A DNA stretch of 64,000 nucleotides from the NCBI GenBank assembly GCA_002412965.1, contig DHWB01000011.1, forward strand, positions 757,436-821,435, in the 5' to 3' direction. The notes under the pieces are model-generated. The model made no database searches. It saw only the letters and a program-made list of their open reading frames with translations, and was not told where the DNA came from. The translations under genes and the position numbers were made by a program. The stretch is from Desulfomicrobium sp. UBA5193 (GTDB taxonomy: Bacteria; Desulfobacterota; Desulfovibrionia; Desulfovibrionales; Desulfomicrobiaceae). This document shows positions 14,745 through 23,366 of this stretch, one piece after another. The stretch's first letter is position 1; each line of letters begins with the position of its first letter.

Positions 14745-16166
14745 CTAATGCAGGGCTGATTGCAGGATGGTGCGCAGCTCATTGACATGGAAGGGTCTTG
14801 GCACCACGGCTACGGTCCGGTGGCGAAATTCCAGCTCCAGGGAGGAACTCCCGAATCCGGTCAAAAGGATGAGGGGCACCTCGGGCATCTGCGCGAGGCT
14901 TGCGCGGATCAAGGCTTCGGGCCGGTCGCACGAGACCAGGATCAGATTGCAGGTGTCGCGGAACTTGAGAAAATTGCCATGTCCTGGAATGCAGGCCTCC
15001 CCTTCGTAACCGACCTCTGACACGATCTCCCTCAGCATGGTCCGCATCTGTTCGTGATTGCTGAGGACCAGGATGCGGGGCTTCAAGGCGCCGCGCGGTT
15101 TGCGCATCCGGTCCAGGGGATGCAGAAAATTTTCCACGGCCAGGCGGACCAGCCCGAAACGGTCCCGCACAAAGGCGTAGGCCTGATTTTCCAGGAGCTT
15201 CTCGCAGAGCCGTGATGCCTTGTCGAGCACGGCCACCAGCTCCATGTACACGTCCGGTTGTGACGAGTCGTCCGTGGGCGCGCTGCAATTGGCCATGATC
15301 CCGCCAAGCCCGAAGTCCGGGCGCTGCTTCATGCGCACGACCGCGTTCTCGAAAAAATCCGCAGGCTTGTTCTTGGTCCAGTCCTTGTTCAAACGCTCGC
15401 TCAGAATCTTGGCGATGGACAGGATGGCCTGGCTCGCGGGCAGGTCGTCACGCAGGCTGACAAAGGGCTTGCCCGTGGCCGATATCCTGCGCGCCGCATC
15501 ATCGAGGGGGATGGCGCCCAGAAAAAGGGGTTTGAGACCCAGAAACTGCTGCACGGTTTCCTGGAAGCGGGTGAAAACCTGCTTGGCCTGCATCCCGGAC
15601 TCGGACCGGTTGATCAGCACCAGGGGCGGCCACCACAGGCCGTTTTCCTTGAGCACCTTGATCAGGGCGTAGGCGTCCACCAATGCGCTGGCTTCGGGGT
15701 TGACTACCAGAATGATTTCGCGCGTGGCCAGGCAGAGGGACACGACCTGGGCGGAAATGCCGGGCGAGTTGTCCAGAATGATAAAATCGTAGCCCGACAG
15801 GCCGGAAAGTTCCCCGATCAGTCTTTTGCGGGCCGCAACATCAAGCTCGGCCATGCGGGCAACCCCGCTGCTGCCGGAAATGAGATCGAATCCGGGGCGG
15901 ACCGGAACCAGACATTCCTCCAGAGGCACGGCGTCAAAGAGGATGTTTTCCAGGGTTTTGAGCGGTGAGGGCAGGCCCAGATGCACTTCGGCATTGGCCA
16001 GACCGAAATCGGCGTCAAGCAGACAGACCGTGTATCCGGCCCGGTTCAAGGCCAGGGCCAGGTTCACGGCCACGGTTGTCTTGCCCGTCCCGCCTTTGCC
16101 GCTGGCCAGGGCCAGGATGCGAGTGTGACGAGGGCTGACCTGCGAGGTTGACGGCGAATGCTGCAT
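14745..16166 (-). CDS. MinD/ParA-type ATPase with C-terminal pseudo-receiver domain
   Basis: 473 residues. The N-terminal part is a MinD/FlhG-like ATPase: deviant Walker A KGGTGKT (24-30), VCLLDADFGLANAEVHLGL (Walker A', FlhG-like), and GYDFIILDNSPGIS (Walker B). The C-terminal approximately 110 residues (from KPRILVLSNHEQM) have the pattern of a response-regulator receiver, but the key positions are changed: the acidic pair is SN, the phospho-acceptor strand reads NLILVSCD with Ser at the expected Asp, and the conserved Lys is Arg (VVPRPFH). It would therefore be an unphosphorylatable pseudo-receiver. The gene lies 11 bases after the hybrid kinase, which carries an intact receiver, so the two probably belong to one pathway. 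The ATG at 16166 was chosen; its ribosome-binding site is weak. Confidence 0.8.
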   Translation of the reverse strand: MQHSPSTSQVSPRHTRILALASGKGGTGKTTVAVNLALALNRAGYTVCLLDADFGLANAEVHLGLPSPLKTLENILFDAVPLEECLVPVRPGFDLISGSSGVARMAELDVAARKRLIGELSGLSGYDFIILDNSPGISAQVVSLCLATREIILVVNPEASALVDAYALIKVLKENGLWWPPLVLINRSESGMQAKQVFTRFQETVQQFLGLKPLFLGAIPLDDAARRISATGKPFVSLRDDLPASQAILSIAKILSERLNKDWTKNKPADFFENAVVRMKQRPDFGLGGIMANCSAPTDDSSQPDVYMELVAVLDKASRLCEKLLENQAYAFVRDRFGLVRLAVENFLHPLDRMRKPRGALKPRILVLSNHEQMRTMLREIVSEVGYEGEACIPGHGNFLKFRDTCNLILVSCDRPEALIRASLAQMPEVPLILLTGFGSSSLELEFRHRTVAVVPRPFHVNELRTILQSALH

Positions 16167-16177
16167 GGAATCCGGGC

Positions 16178-18919
16178 TTACGTGTTGATGGATCTTTTCT
16201 GTTGCAGAAGACCGGCAATGTCCGAAAGCAGGGTCTTCAGATGAAAGGGCTTGCGTATACACTTGGCGGCGCCCAGGCGCAAGGCTTCATCAAGCTCCTC
16301 GGAAGAGGCCAGCCCGGTGATGACCATGACCGGCGGGCTACCGCTATTGCGCCGCAAAAGTTTCAACACGTCGAGCCCAGAATGGATGGGCATGCGGATG
16401 TCGAGCAAAATCAAATCGAAGGAACCCGTGCGCAGTCTGACCACGCCTTCCTGACCGTTGGCCGCGGTTTCGACCGAATAGCCCGAGTCGCGCAGGGTCT
16501 CGGCCAGTATGTCCCGAATGTGCTGTTCGTCGTCGACGACCAGAATCCTTCCGCTCGATGTCGCTGGCAGGATGCATTCGGCTCCATTCCGCGCGACAGG
16601 CCGCTGCTCGGGCAGCGTCACCGGCGTTGAAACGGGCAGGATGACGATCATTTCCGTGCCCCTGCCCAGTTCGCTCACAACCTTGATCTCGCCGTAATGG
16701 TTGGTGACGATGCCATAGGCTGTGGACAGGCCGAGCCCCGTGCCCTTGCCTTCAGACTTGGTGGAGAAAAACGGATCAAAGATGCGGGACAGGTTTTCAG
16801 GCGCAATACCGCTGCCCGTATCCTTGACGGACACGGAGATGCGCTTGCCGTCGGGCATAAAGACGGAGGTCACGGTCAGCACTCCGCCCTCCTTTTCCAT
16901 GGCGTGCTGGGCGTTGATGATCAGGTTGAGAAAAACTTGCTCCAGCTGATTGGCGTCGGCCAGGATGAGCGGCAAATCCGGCGGCAGCTGCTGGACGATG
17001 GGAATGCGGTGTGTATGAAAAATCGATTCCACCAGACCGATGATCTTGATCAGCAGGGCATTGAGATCGACCTTGGTGACCTGCGGGGCATTGGGCCGGG
17101 CAAAACCCATCAGGCTCTGCAGGATGGAGGAAATACGCTCAATCTGTTCGGAAATTTGGTGCAGGTCCTTGCGTTTCTTCTCGTCGGTCTCCCGGTTTTC
17201 CAGGAGCTGGGTGCGGGCGGAGATGATAGCCAGCGGATTGTTGATTTCATGTGCCGCCCCGGCGGCCAATTGGCCTACCGCCGCCAGGCGTTCCGTTTGC
17301 AGGAGCTGCAGGTTGATCTGCTGGTTTTTCCACAAGGCATGGGACAGTTCGTCGGCGCGAATCTGCAGGTTGTCGAAGAGGCGCAAGCGGTCAAGCGAGG
17401 CCGAGGCCACACAGGAGACCTGGGAATAGCCCATGTATTCCTGCGGAGTCATCTTGGGTGGGCGGTCCTGGGAGCGAAGGATGCACATCTCGCCGGTAAA
17501 ATCGCTGCCCACCAGCGGAAAAAGGCAATAGCCCCGCACCACGAAGAATTGCTTGAGCCTGAGTTCCCGATCCATGAGCGAAGCGCCGGCATGACGCTCG
17601 TGATGGCTGAGGACAATGGCCTTTATGTTTTCGGGCAATGCGGAACCACCATCCAGGGCTGGCAACCCGTCGCCGTCGAGCGGATACGTGACGACACGCT
17701 GGGCGCCGCTGCCATTCCAGACCATGCCCTGCATGACGCGCTGGGAAGGAACGACCCAGTAAACAAATCCGCCCCGGATTCCGACATCCTCTTGCATGCA
17801 CTGAGCCGCGGATTCGAAAACCTCGTCAGCCGTCCTGGATTTGCTCATCTTCAGCCCGACCTTTGACCCCAGGCTCGTGAACCGGTTGGCATCCTCAAGC
17901 CTGCCGTTGGCCTGCTCCAGATCCAGGCCCATGCGCATGAGCAGTTGATTCGCCTTTTGCAGGGAGGTCAAAAACAGGCTGACCTGGTCGCCGTCAAGGG
18001 CGAAGGGCTCGGCCCGTTCGGCAAAAGCCGGTGCAAAGGAGGTCAGGATGGCCTGCATGTCCTGTTCGACCAGTCCAAGCATTTCCTGCAGGCCGGTTTG
18101 ACGATGTTTCTCACGCGCCATGACTCTGGAGGAATCCATGAGCGTGGCATGAGCCAGGATGTTGGCCAGGGCCACCATGGCCACCAGTTTGGCGTTCACC
18201 TTGAGCGCGCTCAGGGCCGGGGCTCCGTGATGATGCAACCAGATGGCGTCGGTCATGGACTGGGGGATTCTCCACTTTTCGGCAATCCAGCGTCCAACAG
18301 CGGTATGATCGGTCTGGAATATTTCCTGCTCGGCATCGAGGACAGGCTCGTAAAGCTCTTCCATCCGCTCGGTTACCTTCGAGTACTCCTCCTGAAGATT
18401 GAGCTGCAAAAAGATGCCGCCGACGTCATGCATGATGCCGGCGCCAAAAGCCTCACCGGCCAGCGACGGATATGATCTGGCGGCAATGAGGGAGGCATAG
18501 ACGGCAGTCGCCAGGCTGTGCTTCCAGTGCGCGGCGTGGATGGCTTCGGCGTTCTTGTCGCCCTTGATCAGGGAGTCCTTGATCAGCACGGAAAGCATGA
18601 GGGTCTGCACGACCTTGCTGCCCAGACGGTTGAGCCCCTGCTCGACCTGCGAAACCTGGCCTCTGCTGGCGTAGGTTCCGCTGTTGGCGTGATCCAGAAT
18701 TTTCACGGACAGGGCGGGGTCGGTCTCAATGATGCGCGCAAGCTTGGAGTGGTCGAAATCCTGGTTCAGCACCTGTTCCAGAATGGTGTTGGCGACGGCG
18801 GGAAGGGATGGCAGCGCTTCGATCTGTTGCAGGATGGCGAGCATGGAACGGTCCGCGACGGATGCGTTTTTTTCTGCAGGCTCAGGCATGGGCTCTTGAT
18901 GATGTGACGTGATGTCCAC
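16178..18919 (-). CDS. HDOD-GAF hybrid sensor histidine kinase with receiver
   Basis: 913 residues, soluble by sequence (no membrane segments). Order: HDOD domain (about 20-290; QIEALPSLPAVANTILEQV, IMHDVGGIFLQLNL), a GAF-like region (about 335-510), histidine-kinase core with His557 in GAAHEINNPLAIISARTQLL, HATPase motifs (NLIINAQHAM, DTGSGIAPENLSRIFDPFF, GKGTGLGLSTAYGIV), and a C-terminal receiver with the acceptor Asp840 in LILLDIRMP and Lys in CIRKPFH. I chose the GTG at 18919 because GGAG lies five bases upstream; a TTG at 18934 is the alternative. Fusion of HDOD to a complete kinase suggests that an intracellular cue controls phosphotransfer. It follows slyX directly. Confidence 0.88.
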   Translation of the reverse strand: MDITSHHQEPMPEPAEKNASVADRSMLAILQQIEALPSLPAVANTILEQVLNQDFDHSKLARIIETDPALSVKILDHANSGTYASRGQVSQVEQGLNRLGSKVVQTLMLSVLIKDSLIKGDKNAEAIHAAHWKHSLATAVYASLIAARSYPSLAGEAFGAGIMHDVGGIFLQLNLQEEYSKVTERMEELYEPVLDAEQEIFQTDHTAVGRWIAEKWRIPQSMTDAIWLHHHGAPALSALKVNAKLVAMVALANILAHATLMDSSRVMAREKHRQTGLQEMLGLVEQDMQAILTSFAPAFAERAEPFALDGDQVSLFLTSLQKANQLLMRMGLDLEQANGRLEDANRFTSLGSKVGLKMSKSRTADEVFESAAQCMQEDVGIRGGFVYWVVPSQRVMQGMVWNGSGAQRVVTYPLDGDGLPALDGGSALPENIKAIVLSHHERHAGASLMDRELRLKQFFVVRGYCLFPLVGSDFTGEMCILRSQDRPPKMTPQEYMGYSQVSCVASASLDRLRLFDNLQIRADELSHALWKNQQINLQLLQTERLAAVGQLAAGAAHEINNPLAIISARTQLLENRETDEKKRKDLHQISEQIERISSILQSLMGFARPNAPQVTKVDLNALLIKIIGLVESIFHTHRIPIVQQLPPDLPLILADANQLEQVFLNLIINAQHAMEKEGGVLTVTSVFMPDGKRISVSVKDTGSGIAPENLSRIFDPFFSTKSEGKGTGLGLSTAYGIVTNHYGEIKVVSELGRGTEMIVILPVSTPVTLPEQRPVARNGAECILPATSSGRILVVDDEQHIRDILAETLRDSGYSVETAANGQEGVVRLRTGSFDLILLDIRMPIHSGLDVLKLLRRNSGSPPVMVITGLASSEELDEALRLGAAKCIRKPFHLKTLLSDIAGLLQQKRSINT

Positions 18920-18934
18920 GGAAACTCCGGTCAA

Positions 18935-19132
18935 TCAATAGTGAGGTGGTTTCTCGTCGGGATCGAAAGGCTGCATCGACGAAACATCGTGGAGTTTTTT
19001 GCTCAGAAGCGTCACCATGTGCCTCAACTCCCGAATTTCCTTTTGCTGTTCTATGACAACCATGTTCAGCTCATCAACCGTTTTTTGTAAATAGATGTAC
19101 TTGATCTCAATATCGTCCATCCGCTCCTGCAT
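18935..19132 (-). CDS. SlyX-like small coiled-coil protein
   Basis: 65 residues, almost entirely coiled coil (RMDDIEIKYIYLQKTVDELN, QKEIRELRHMVTLLSKKL) with a short Pro/His-rich tail ending DEKPPHY, as in SlyX proteins. The function of SlyX is not established. The ATG at 19132 is preceded by a GGAGGGG ribosome-binding site; the open frame upstream is non-coding. It is the first gene of the eleven-gene minus-strand series and is divergent from the gene at 19260 across 127 bases. Confidence 0.75.
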   Translation of the reverse strand: MQERMDDIEIKYIYLQKTVDELNMVVIEQQKEIRELRHMVTLLSKKLHDVSSMQPFDPDEKPPHY

Positions 19133-19259
19133 GCGTCCCCTCCGGAGGAATTTTCTGTCGGTCCACAGCCGCCATTTATGGAGATTCGTCTCCCCTTGAC
19201 CAAAAGCGGCACCCATGGCTAGGACACCGCGAACACTTCGGACAGCACAGGAGCAACCC

Positions 19260-19640
19260 ATGACCGACGCCGCCCAGATCTTTACCCCGGCCTACCTGGA
19301 CGAGGTATTCCCCCCCTCCAAAACCGACGCGTTTTTCGAAGCCCTGTTCGGCGATGCCGAGGAAGGTGCCTACGACATCCGGCTCAGATTCGAAAGCCAA
19401 GTCCCGGAAGAGCTGCGTTTCGCCTTCCATCTGCAACAGCGTCCCGGCATGTGCCTGGCCTGCAATCTGACCTACGGACTGCCCCAGGTCTTTTCCCGGC
19501 ACCCGCTGCTGGCCGTGGGCAAATTGGCGCAGAACCTCTGCGCACAGCTGCAGGCGGCTCCCGTCTCCTGGGATCTGAGCTCGACTCGGGAAATCTCCCG
19601 AAGCCTGCATGTCATTCCATTTATCATCAAGATCGCATAA
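19260..19640 (+). CDS. Conserved CxxC protein of unknown function
   Basis: 126 residues, cytoplasmic. Recognisable stretches are IFTPAYLDEVFPPSKTDAFF and CLACNLTYGLPQVFSRHPLL, with a CxxC pair at Cys65/Cys68. I have seen similar proteins in sulfate reducers carrying implausible animal-derived names; I would not transfer any function. The ATG at 19260 has GGAG seven bases upstream; an earlier in-frame ATG at 19215 lacks a ribosome-binding site. About 100 bases downstream starts the sulfite-reductase-like gene, separated by a strong dyad that may end this transcript. Confidence 0.65.
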   Translation: MTDAAQIFTPAYLDEVFPPSKTDAFFEALFGDAEEGAYDIRLRFESQVPEELRFAFHLQQRPGMCLACNLTYGLPQVFSRHPLLAVGKLAQNLCAQLQAAPVSWDLSSTREISRSLHVIPFIIKIA

Positions 19641-19680
19641 CGAACAGCGCGCATTTTCCACAAAACCCGCAGCACATGCA

Positions 19681-19718
19681 AATCGGGAATTTTTGACCCA
19701 GGTCAAGGATTCCCGATT
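19681..19718 (+). promoter_or_regulatory. Nested 38-base dyad: intrinsic terminator and/or CRP/FNR-type operator
   Basis: Outer perfect 10-base inverted repeats (19681-19690 and 19709-19718) share exactly the same centre as an inner perfect dyad TTGACC-CA-GGTCAA (19693-19706). A T5 run begins two bases after the right arm. As RNA it would form a hairpin with a U run ending the 19260 gene. As DNA, the inner core resembles CRP/FNR-family sites such as those proposed for HcpR in Desulfovibrio. It lies about 42 bases upstream of the sulfite-reductase-like start. Confidence 0.55.
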
Positions 19719-19741
19719 CGTTTTTGCAGCACAGAGGACTC

Positions 19742-20377
19742 ATGCAACACCCCGAACAAAAAGCTCTTCCCACCCACAGTCTCAAGGTCTGCCGAGGCGC
19801 GGTCCAATGCCCTCATGCCGTGCTCGGAGGGGATCTCAGTTCAGAACTCGAAACCGTGCTCGCGCATTCCGGGTGGGCCGAATTCCTGAACGGCAAGGTT
19901 CATCCTCTCCGCCATCACCACCAGTTCCGTATCGCGGTGTCCTCCTGCCCCAACGGCTGCTCCCAGCCGCACATCGCGGACTTCGCGCTCATCGCCGCCG
20001 CCCGCATCGGCCTCGCGCCGGAGCGCTGCTCCGGATGCGGCCAATGCATCCAGGCCTGCGCGGAAAATGCCCTGAGCCTGCAGGACGGCATCCAGCTGGA
20101 CCCATCTCGCTGTCTGGGCTGCGCGGCCTGCACGCGGGTCTGCCCCGAGGACGCCCTGTACGTGGAACAGACCGGATATCGAGTGCTGCTGGGCGGCAAG
20201 CTCGGACGCCATCCGCGTCTGGCCCATGAACTGGGCTTCTTCAGTCTGCCCCAGGCTTTGGGCATTCTGGAGCGGGTGCTGTGCGTGCTCATGGAGCAGT
20301 ATCGTCCCGGCCTGCGCCTGGGGGATCTCATCGAACAGATGGGCCGTGAAAAATTCGACGCAACGGTCCGGCCATGA
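19742..20377 (+). CDS. Sirohaem sulfite reductase-like protein with two [4Fe-4S] ferredoxin motifs
   Basis: 211 residues. Two cysteine pairs have the spacing of sirohaem-[4Fe-4S] enzymes: Cx5C at Cys17/Cys23 (VCRGAVQC) and Cx3C in SSCPNGCSQP. A 2x[4Fe-4S] ferredoxin domain follows (CSGCGQCIQAC and CLGCAACTRVCP). This order recalls AsrC-type and small assimilatory-type sulfite reductases. The protein is smaller than DsrA/B, so it is not the main dissimilatory enzyme. The chosen ATG is at 19742; a TTG six codons earlier is possible. The 3' end overlaps the membrane ferredoxin gene by 4 bases, so they are likely partners: the membrane protein would deliver electrons from the quinone pool. Confidence 0.75.
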   Translation: MQHPEQKALPTHSLKVCRGAVQCPHAVLGGDLSSELETVLAHSGWAEFLNGKVHPLRHHHQFRIAVSSCPNGCSQPHIADFALIAAARIGLAPERCSGCGQCIQACAENALSLQDGIQLDPSRCLGCAACTRVCPEDALYVEQTGYRVLLGGKLGRHPRLAHELGFFSLPQALGILERVLCVLMEQYRPGLRLGDLIEQMGREKFDATVRP

Positions 20378-21681
20378 CACTCTTTTTGCGCATCCTGATG
20401 ACGCTGTGCAGCGTGACCACGGCCGCGCATTTTCTGCGTTTCGGTACCCTTTGGGACGCGCTGCCGGTCGCGGCGCTCGCTGCCGCCGCATTTTTTCCCC
20501 GCCTCCTGCCCCGGCCTGTCCTGATCCTGGCCGCTGCGGCCGGCGCCCTACTCTGGGCCGACCAGGCCATGAACCTGGTTTCATGGCGCATGAACTCCGG
20601 CATGCCCTGGATGCGCCTCGCCCTGATCCTGGGCGCGGTCTGCCTCGCCCATCTGACGGCCCTTATGCTCTTGCTGAGGCAGACGGGAGCCCGCGTCTTC
20701 GGTCCGCTGGACGGCGCCGCCTGGGTCAGGACCGCGACCGCGCTTGTGGTCGTGTCCGTTTTGCTTCTGGCCAGCGACAAAGCGCGAATTCCCCTGCTCA
20801 TGGGCGAGCGTTTCTTTCCGGGCTCCGGAATTTTCTGGATCTGCGCCTTCGCCCTTTACGGCAGTCTGGTCGCCGGGTGGCTCTTAAACGGCCGCACGGC
20901 CGAGGTGCGCAGCCGGATCTGGACCTTTTTTTCGGCCGTGTTTTTCGGACAGCTGCTGCTTGGCCTTGCCGGATGGAGCATTTTTCTGATGACCGACAAG
21001 CTGCACCTGCCCGTCCCGGCCCTGATCCTGGCCGGACCGCTGTACCGGGGCGAGGGCTTTTTCATGCCGGTCCTGCTGGGCGTGTCCCTGCTCCTCATGG
21101 GGCCGGCCTGGTGCAGCTATCTCTGCTATATCGGAGCCTGGGATGACCGCATGGCCCGCCTCTGCCCCGCAAAGCCAGGTCCCCTGCCCGTCTGGGCCCC
21201 GCGCCTCCGTGCCGGACTGCTGGCCGCCACGGTGCTCATTCCCCTGGTCCTGCGCGGCCTGAATGTACCCTGGCCTTGGGCCCTGGGCCTGGCAACCGTC
21301 TTCGGAACCGTCGGCGTCGGGGTCATGGCCTTTGCTTCGCGCAGGTCGGGAACCATGGTCCACTGCACATCCTATTGCCCTATCGGCCTGGTCAACAACC
21401 TGCTGGGGCGCGTGCTGCCCTGGCGCGTGAGCATCGGCAGCGGCTGCACGCAGTGCGGGCTGTGCTCCAAAGCATGCCGCTACAACGCCCTGAACAGGAT
21501 CGACCTGGAAAAAGGGCGTCCCGGCCTGACCTGCTCCCTGTGCGGCGATTGCCTGCCCCGCTGCCCCCACGGGCATCTGGGCTACACGTTTCCGGGCCTC
21601 ACGCGGGGTAGGGCGCGCCAGGTTTTTCTGGTCCTGGCCGCCGCTCTGCACACGGTCTTTCTGGCCGTGGCTCGGATCTAA
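20374..21681 (+). CDS. NapH/YccM-like membrane-bound 4Fe-4S protein
   Basis: 435 residues with many hydrophobic helices across the first 330. Conserved cytoplasmic-side cysteine motifs are CSYLCYIG and CTSYCPIG, which are typical of the NapH/NosR/RdxA/CcoG group. Two [4Fe-4S] ferredoxin motifs follow (CTQCGLCSKACR and CSLCGDCLPRCP) and then a final hydrophobic helix. The predicted role is electron transfer between membrane quinols and the soluble sirohaem-type protein encoded upstream, with which it overlaps by 4 bases. Its stop overlaps the convergent shikimate kinase stop. Confidence 0.8.
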   Translation: MTLFLRILMTLCSVTTAAHFLRFGTLWDALPVAALAAAAFFPRLLPRPVLILAAAAGALLWADQAMNLVSWRMNSGMPWMRLALILGAVCLAHLTALMLLLRQTGARVFGPLDGAAWVRTATALVVVSVLLLASDKARIPLLMGERFFPGSGIFWICAFALYGSLVAGWLLNGRTAEVRSRIWTFFSAVFFGQLLLGLAGWSIFLMTDKLHLPVPALILAGPLYRGEGFFMPVLLGVSLLLMGPAWCSYLCYIGAWDDRMARLCPAKPGPLPVWAPRLRAGLLAATVLIPLVLRGLNVPWPWALGLATVFGTVGVGVMAFASRRSGTMVHCTSYCPIGLVNNLLGRVLPWRVSIGSGCTQCGLCSKACRYNALNRIDLEKGRPGLTCSLCGDCLPRCPHGHLGYTFPGLTRGRARQVFLVLAAALHTVFLAVARI

Positions 21682-22334
21682 TAACGGTCCAGAACCCGCT
21701 CTTTCTCCGAATAGTCCCATTCTTTCAGCCCCAGGGCCACAAGGACATCCTCGACCAGCTCGTCCACGCTCCTGTTGGCCTGCAGCATGTGGTCCATGCT
21801 CGCCATGTAGAGGGGCTCCCGATCCGACATGACCGCCACCACCTCGTCATGCAGGTCGAGCGCGGTCAGGGACGGGCGCTGGTTCGCGTTGGGGTCGCGC
21901 AGCATGCGCCCGATCAGCAGTCCCGCGTCGGCCGCCAGATAAAAGCTGACCCCGGTGCGGTACATCAGATCCCGGTTGGTTGCGGAAAGAACGATTCCGC
22001 CCCCTGTGGACACGACCTTGCCGGGCAGGGCCGACGCCTTGGCCAGGGCCTCTTCCTCCAGCCGCCGAAAACCTTCCCAGCCCTGCGCGGCCACGATGGC
22101 GTCGATGGTCTGTCCGGCCTCGTCCGTCACCAGGGCGTCGGTGTCCACGCACGCGCAGCCCAGGGCCTCCGCCAGGGCCTTGCCCACGGTGGTTTTGCCG
22201 CTGGCGCGCATGCCGAGCAGATAAATGTTTTTAGAATCCAGCGAAAACGCGGCGCGCTTGAATTGTCCGGGACGAAAGGTCATTTTTGCCCCTTCATCCT
22301 CGACTTCCACTTTCTTCTTGATAAATGTAGTCAT
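21678..22334 (-). CDS. Shikimate kinase family protein
   Basis: 218 residues. Phosphorylates shikimate in aromatic amino-acid synthesis. The P-loop is LLGMRASGKTT, followed by DTDALVTDEAGQTI (Mg and shikimate-binding Asp), GWEGFRRLEEEAL (FRxxE motif) and VVSTGGGIVLSATNR (GGG substrate loop); NQRPSL matches the lid region. There is an N-terminal extension of about 35 residues rich in Lys and Glu that normal AroK/AroL (about 170 residues) lacks. The start at 22334 is supported by AGGAGG upstream. I do not choose between aroK and aroL. Confidence 0.85.
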   Translation of the reverse strand: MTTFIKKKVEVEDEGAKMTFRPGQFKRAAFSLDSKNIYLLGMRASGKTTVGKALAEALGCACVDTDALVTDEAGQTIDAIVAAQGWEGFRRLEEEALAKASALPGKVVSTGGGIVLSATNRDLMYRTGVSFYLAADAGLLIGRMLRDPNANQRPSLTALDLHDEVVAVMSDREPLYMASMDHMLQANRSVDELVEDVLVALGLKEWDYSEKERVLDRY

Positions 22335-22415
22335 TACCGTCCTCCTGCGTGATGGGAGACCTGAAATCGTTCAAAAAGTCCGAAAATGCAATGTGCAAGC
22401 CGTCATCCCTGCGGA

Positions 22416-22445
22416 TTGACGGCCAAATGACAATCAGGCTAGCAT
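22416..22445 (+). promoter_or_regulatory. Candidate sigma-70 promoter for the thioredoxin operon
   Basis: TTGACG (22416-22421) and TAGCAT (22440-22445) are separated by 18 bases in an AT-richer part of the 190-base divergent intergenic region. The -35 box overlaps the right arm of a 7-base inverted repeat (22399-22405 and 22417-22423), which may be an operator. Weak -10 match; tentative. Confidence 0.3.
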
Positions 22446-22524
22446 TTAAAATATTATCAATAAGTAACTACCCGTACGTGGTGAACGTGTCGGGCCAACG
22501 TCCTCCACCTCACAAGGAACACCC

Positions 22525-22989
22525 ATGAAGGTCCTCAAAATACTCGCTCTTCTGCTCCTCTTCCTCCTGCCCGCCTCTGTCATGGCCCAGAACATCCAGA
22601 AGGCGGGAGTTCAGGACCTCAGGAGCATCATTGATTCCAGCAAGGGGCGAATCCTCATCATCAACTTCTGGGCCACCTGGTGCGGCCCCTGCGTCAAGGA
22701 ATTTCCGGGCCTCATGAGCCTGCGTCAAGGGTTTTCGGAAAACGATCTGCAGATTGTCGGCATTTCCCTGGACTACAGCATGAAGCCCGTTGAAAACTTC
22801 GTCAAACAGCACAAGGTCAATTTTCCCATATTTCTTGACGACGAATCAATCAGCGCCATGCTTTCGCTCAAATCCATCCCGCGCACCCTGATCTACAACC
22901 GCGCCGGAGAAAAAATCCTCGATCATCTGGGCTTTATCTCCGAGGAAAGTTTTCGACACATCGTGGAGAGGCTCTTGCAGACGCCATGA
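22525..22989 (+). CDS. Exported TlpA-like thioredoxin
   Basis: 154 residues: a signal peptide (MKVLKILALLLLFLLPASVM ending near AQN) and a compact thioredoxin fold with active site WCGPC in INFWATWCGPCVKEFPGL and a cis-Pro loop SIPRTLIYNRAGEK. It is a periplasmic thiol-disulfide reductase or oxidase; the partner is unknown. An AAGGA ribosome-binding site precedes the ATG. The last codons overlap the DUF1992 gene by 4 bases. Confidence 0.85.
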   Translation: MKVLKILALLLLFLLPASVMAQNIQKAGVQDLRSIIDSSKGRILIINFWATWCGPCVKEFPGLMSLRQGFSENDLQIVGISLDYSMKPVENFVKQHKVNFPIFLDDESISAMLSLKSIPRTLIYNRAGEKILDHLGFISEESFRHIVERLLQTP

Positions 22990-23360
22990 ACATTTTCCAG
23001 GAATTGGCCGAAAGGGCAATTCAAGAGGCCCAAAAACGCGGGGAATTCGAAGGCTTGAGCGGCCAGGGCCAGCCCCTTCCGCAGGAGAGCGACCCCTTCA
23101 TGCCCGAGACGCTGCGCATGGCGTACAAGATGCTTAAGAATGCCGGTTACGTGCCTGAAGAAATTCAGGCCCAGCGGGAAATCCGGTCCCTCATCGAGTG
23201 CCTTGAACAGGAAACGGACGAATCCCGAAAAATGCGTCAGATCCAGAAAGTCCAGCTCTTCATCACCAAGGCTAAAATCCGGCATGGCGGCCTGTTGCAG
23301 GAAGAGAATGAAAAATATTTCCAAAAAGTCGTGGCCCGCGTCACGCTTCATCGAGCCTGA
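22986..23360 (+). CDS. DUF1992 (DnaJ-C28-like) protein
   Basis: 124 residues, cytoplasmic. MNIFQELAERAIQEAQKRGEF followed by LSGQGQPLP and then NAGYVPEEIQAQREIRSL is the signature of the DUF1992 / DNAJC28-conserved family, whose bacterial function is unknown. The rest is helical and highly charged. The ATG overlaps the preceding stop (ATGA), so the gene is translationally coupled to the thioredoxin. Confidence 0.85.
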   Translation: MNIFQELAERAIQEAQKRGEFEGLSGQGQPLPQESDPFMPETLRMAYKMLKNAGYVPEEIQAQREIRSLIECLEQETDESRKMRQIQKVQLFITKAKIRHGGLLQEENEKYFQKVVARVTLHRA

Positions 23361-23366
23361 ATTTCC

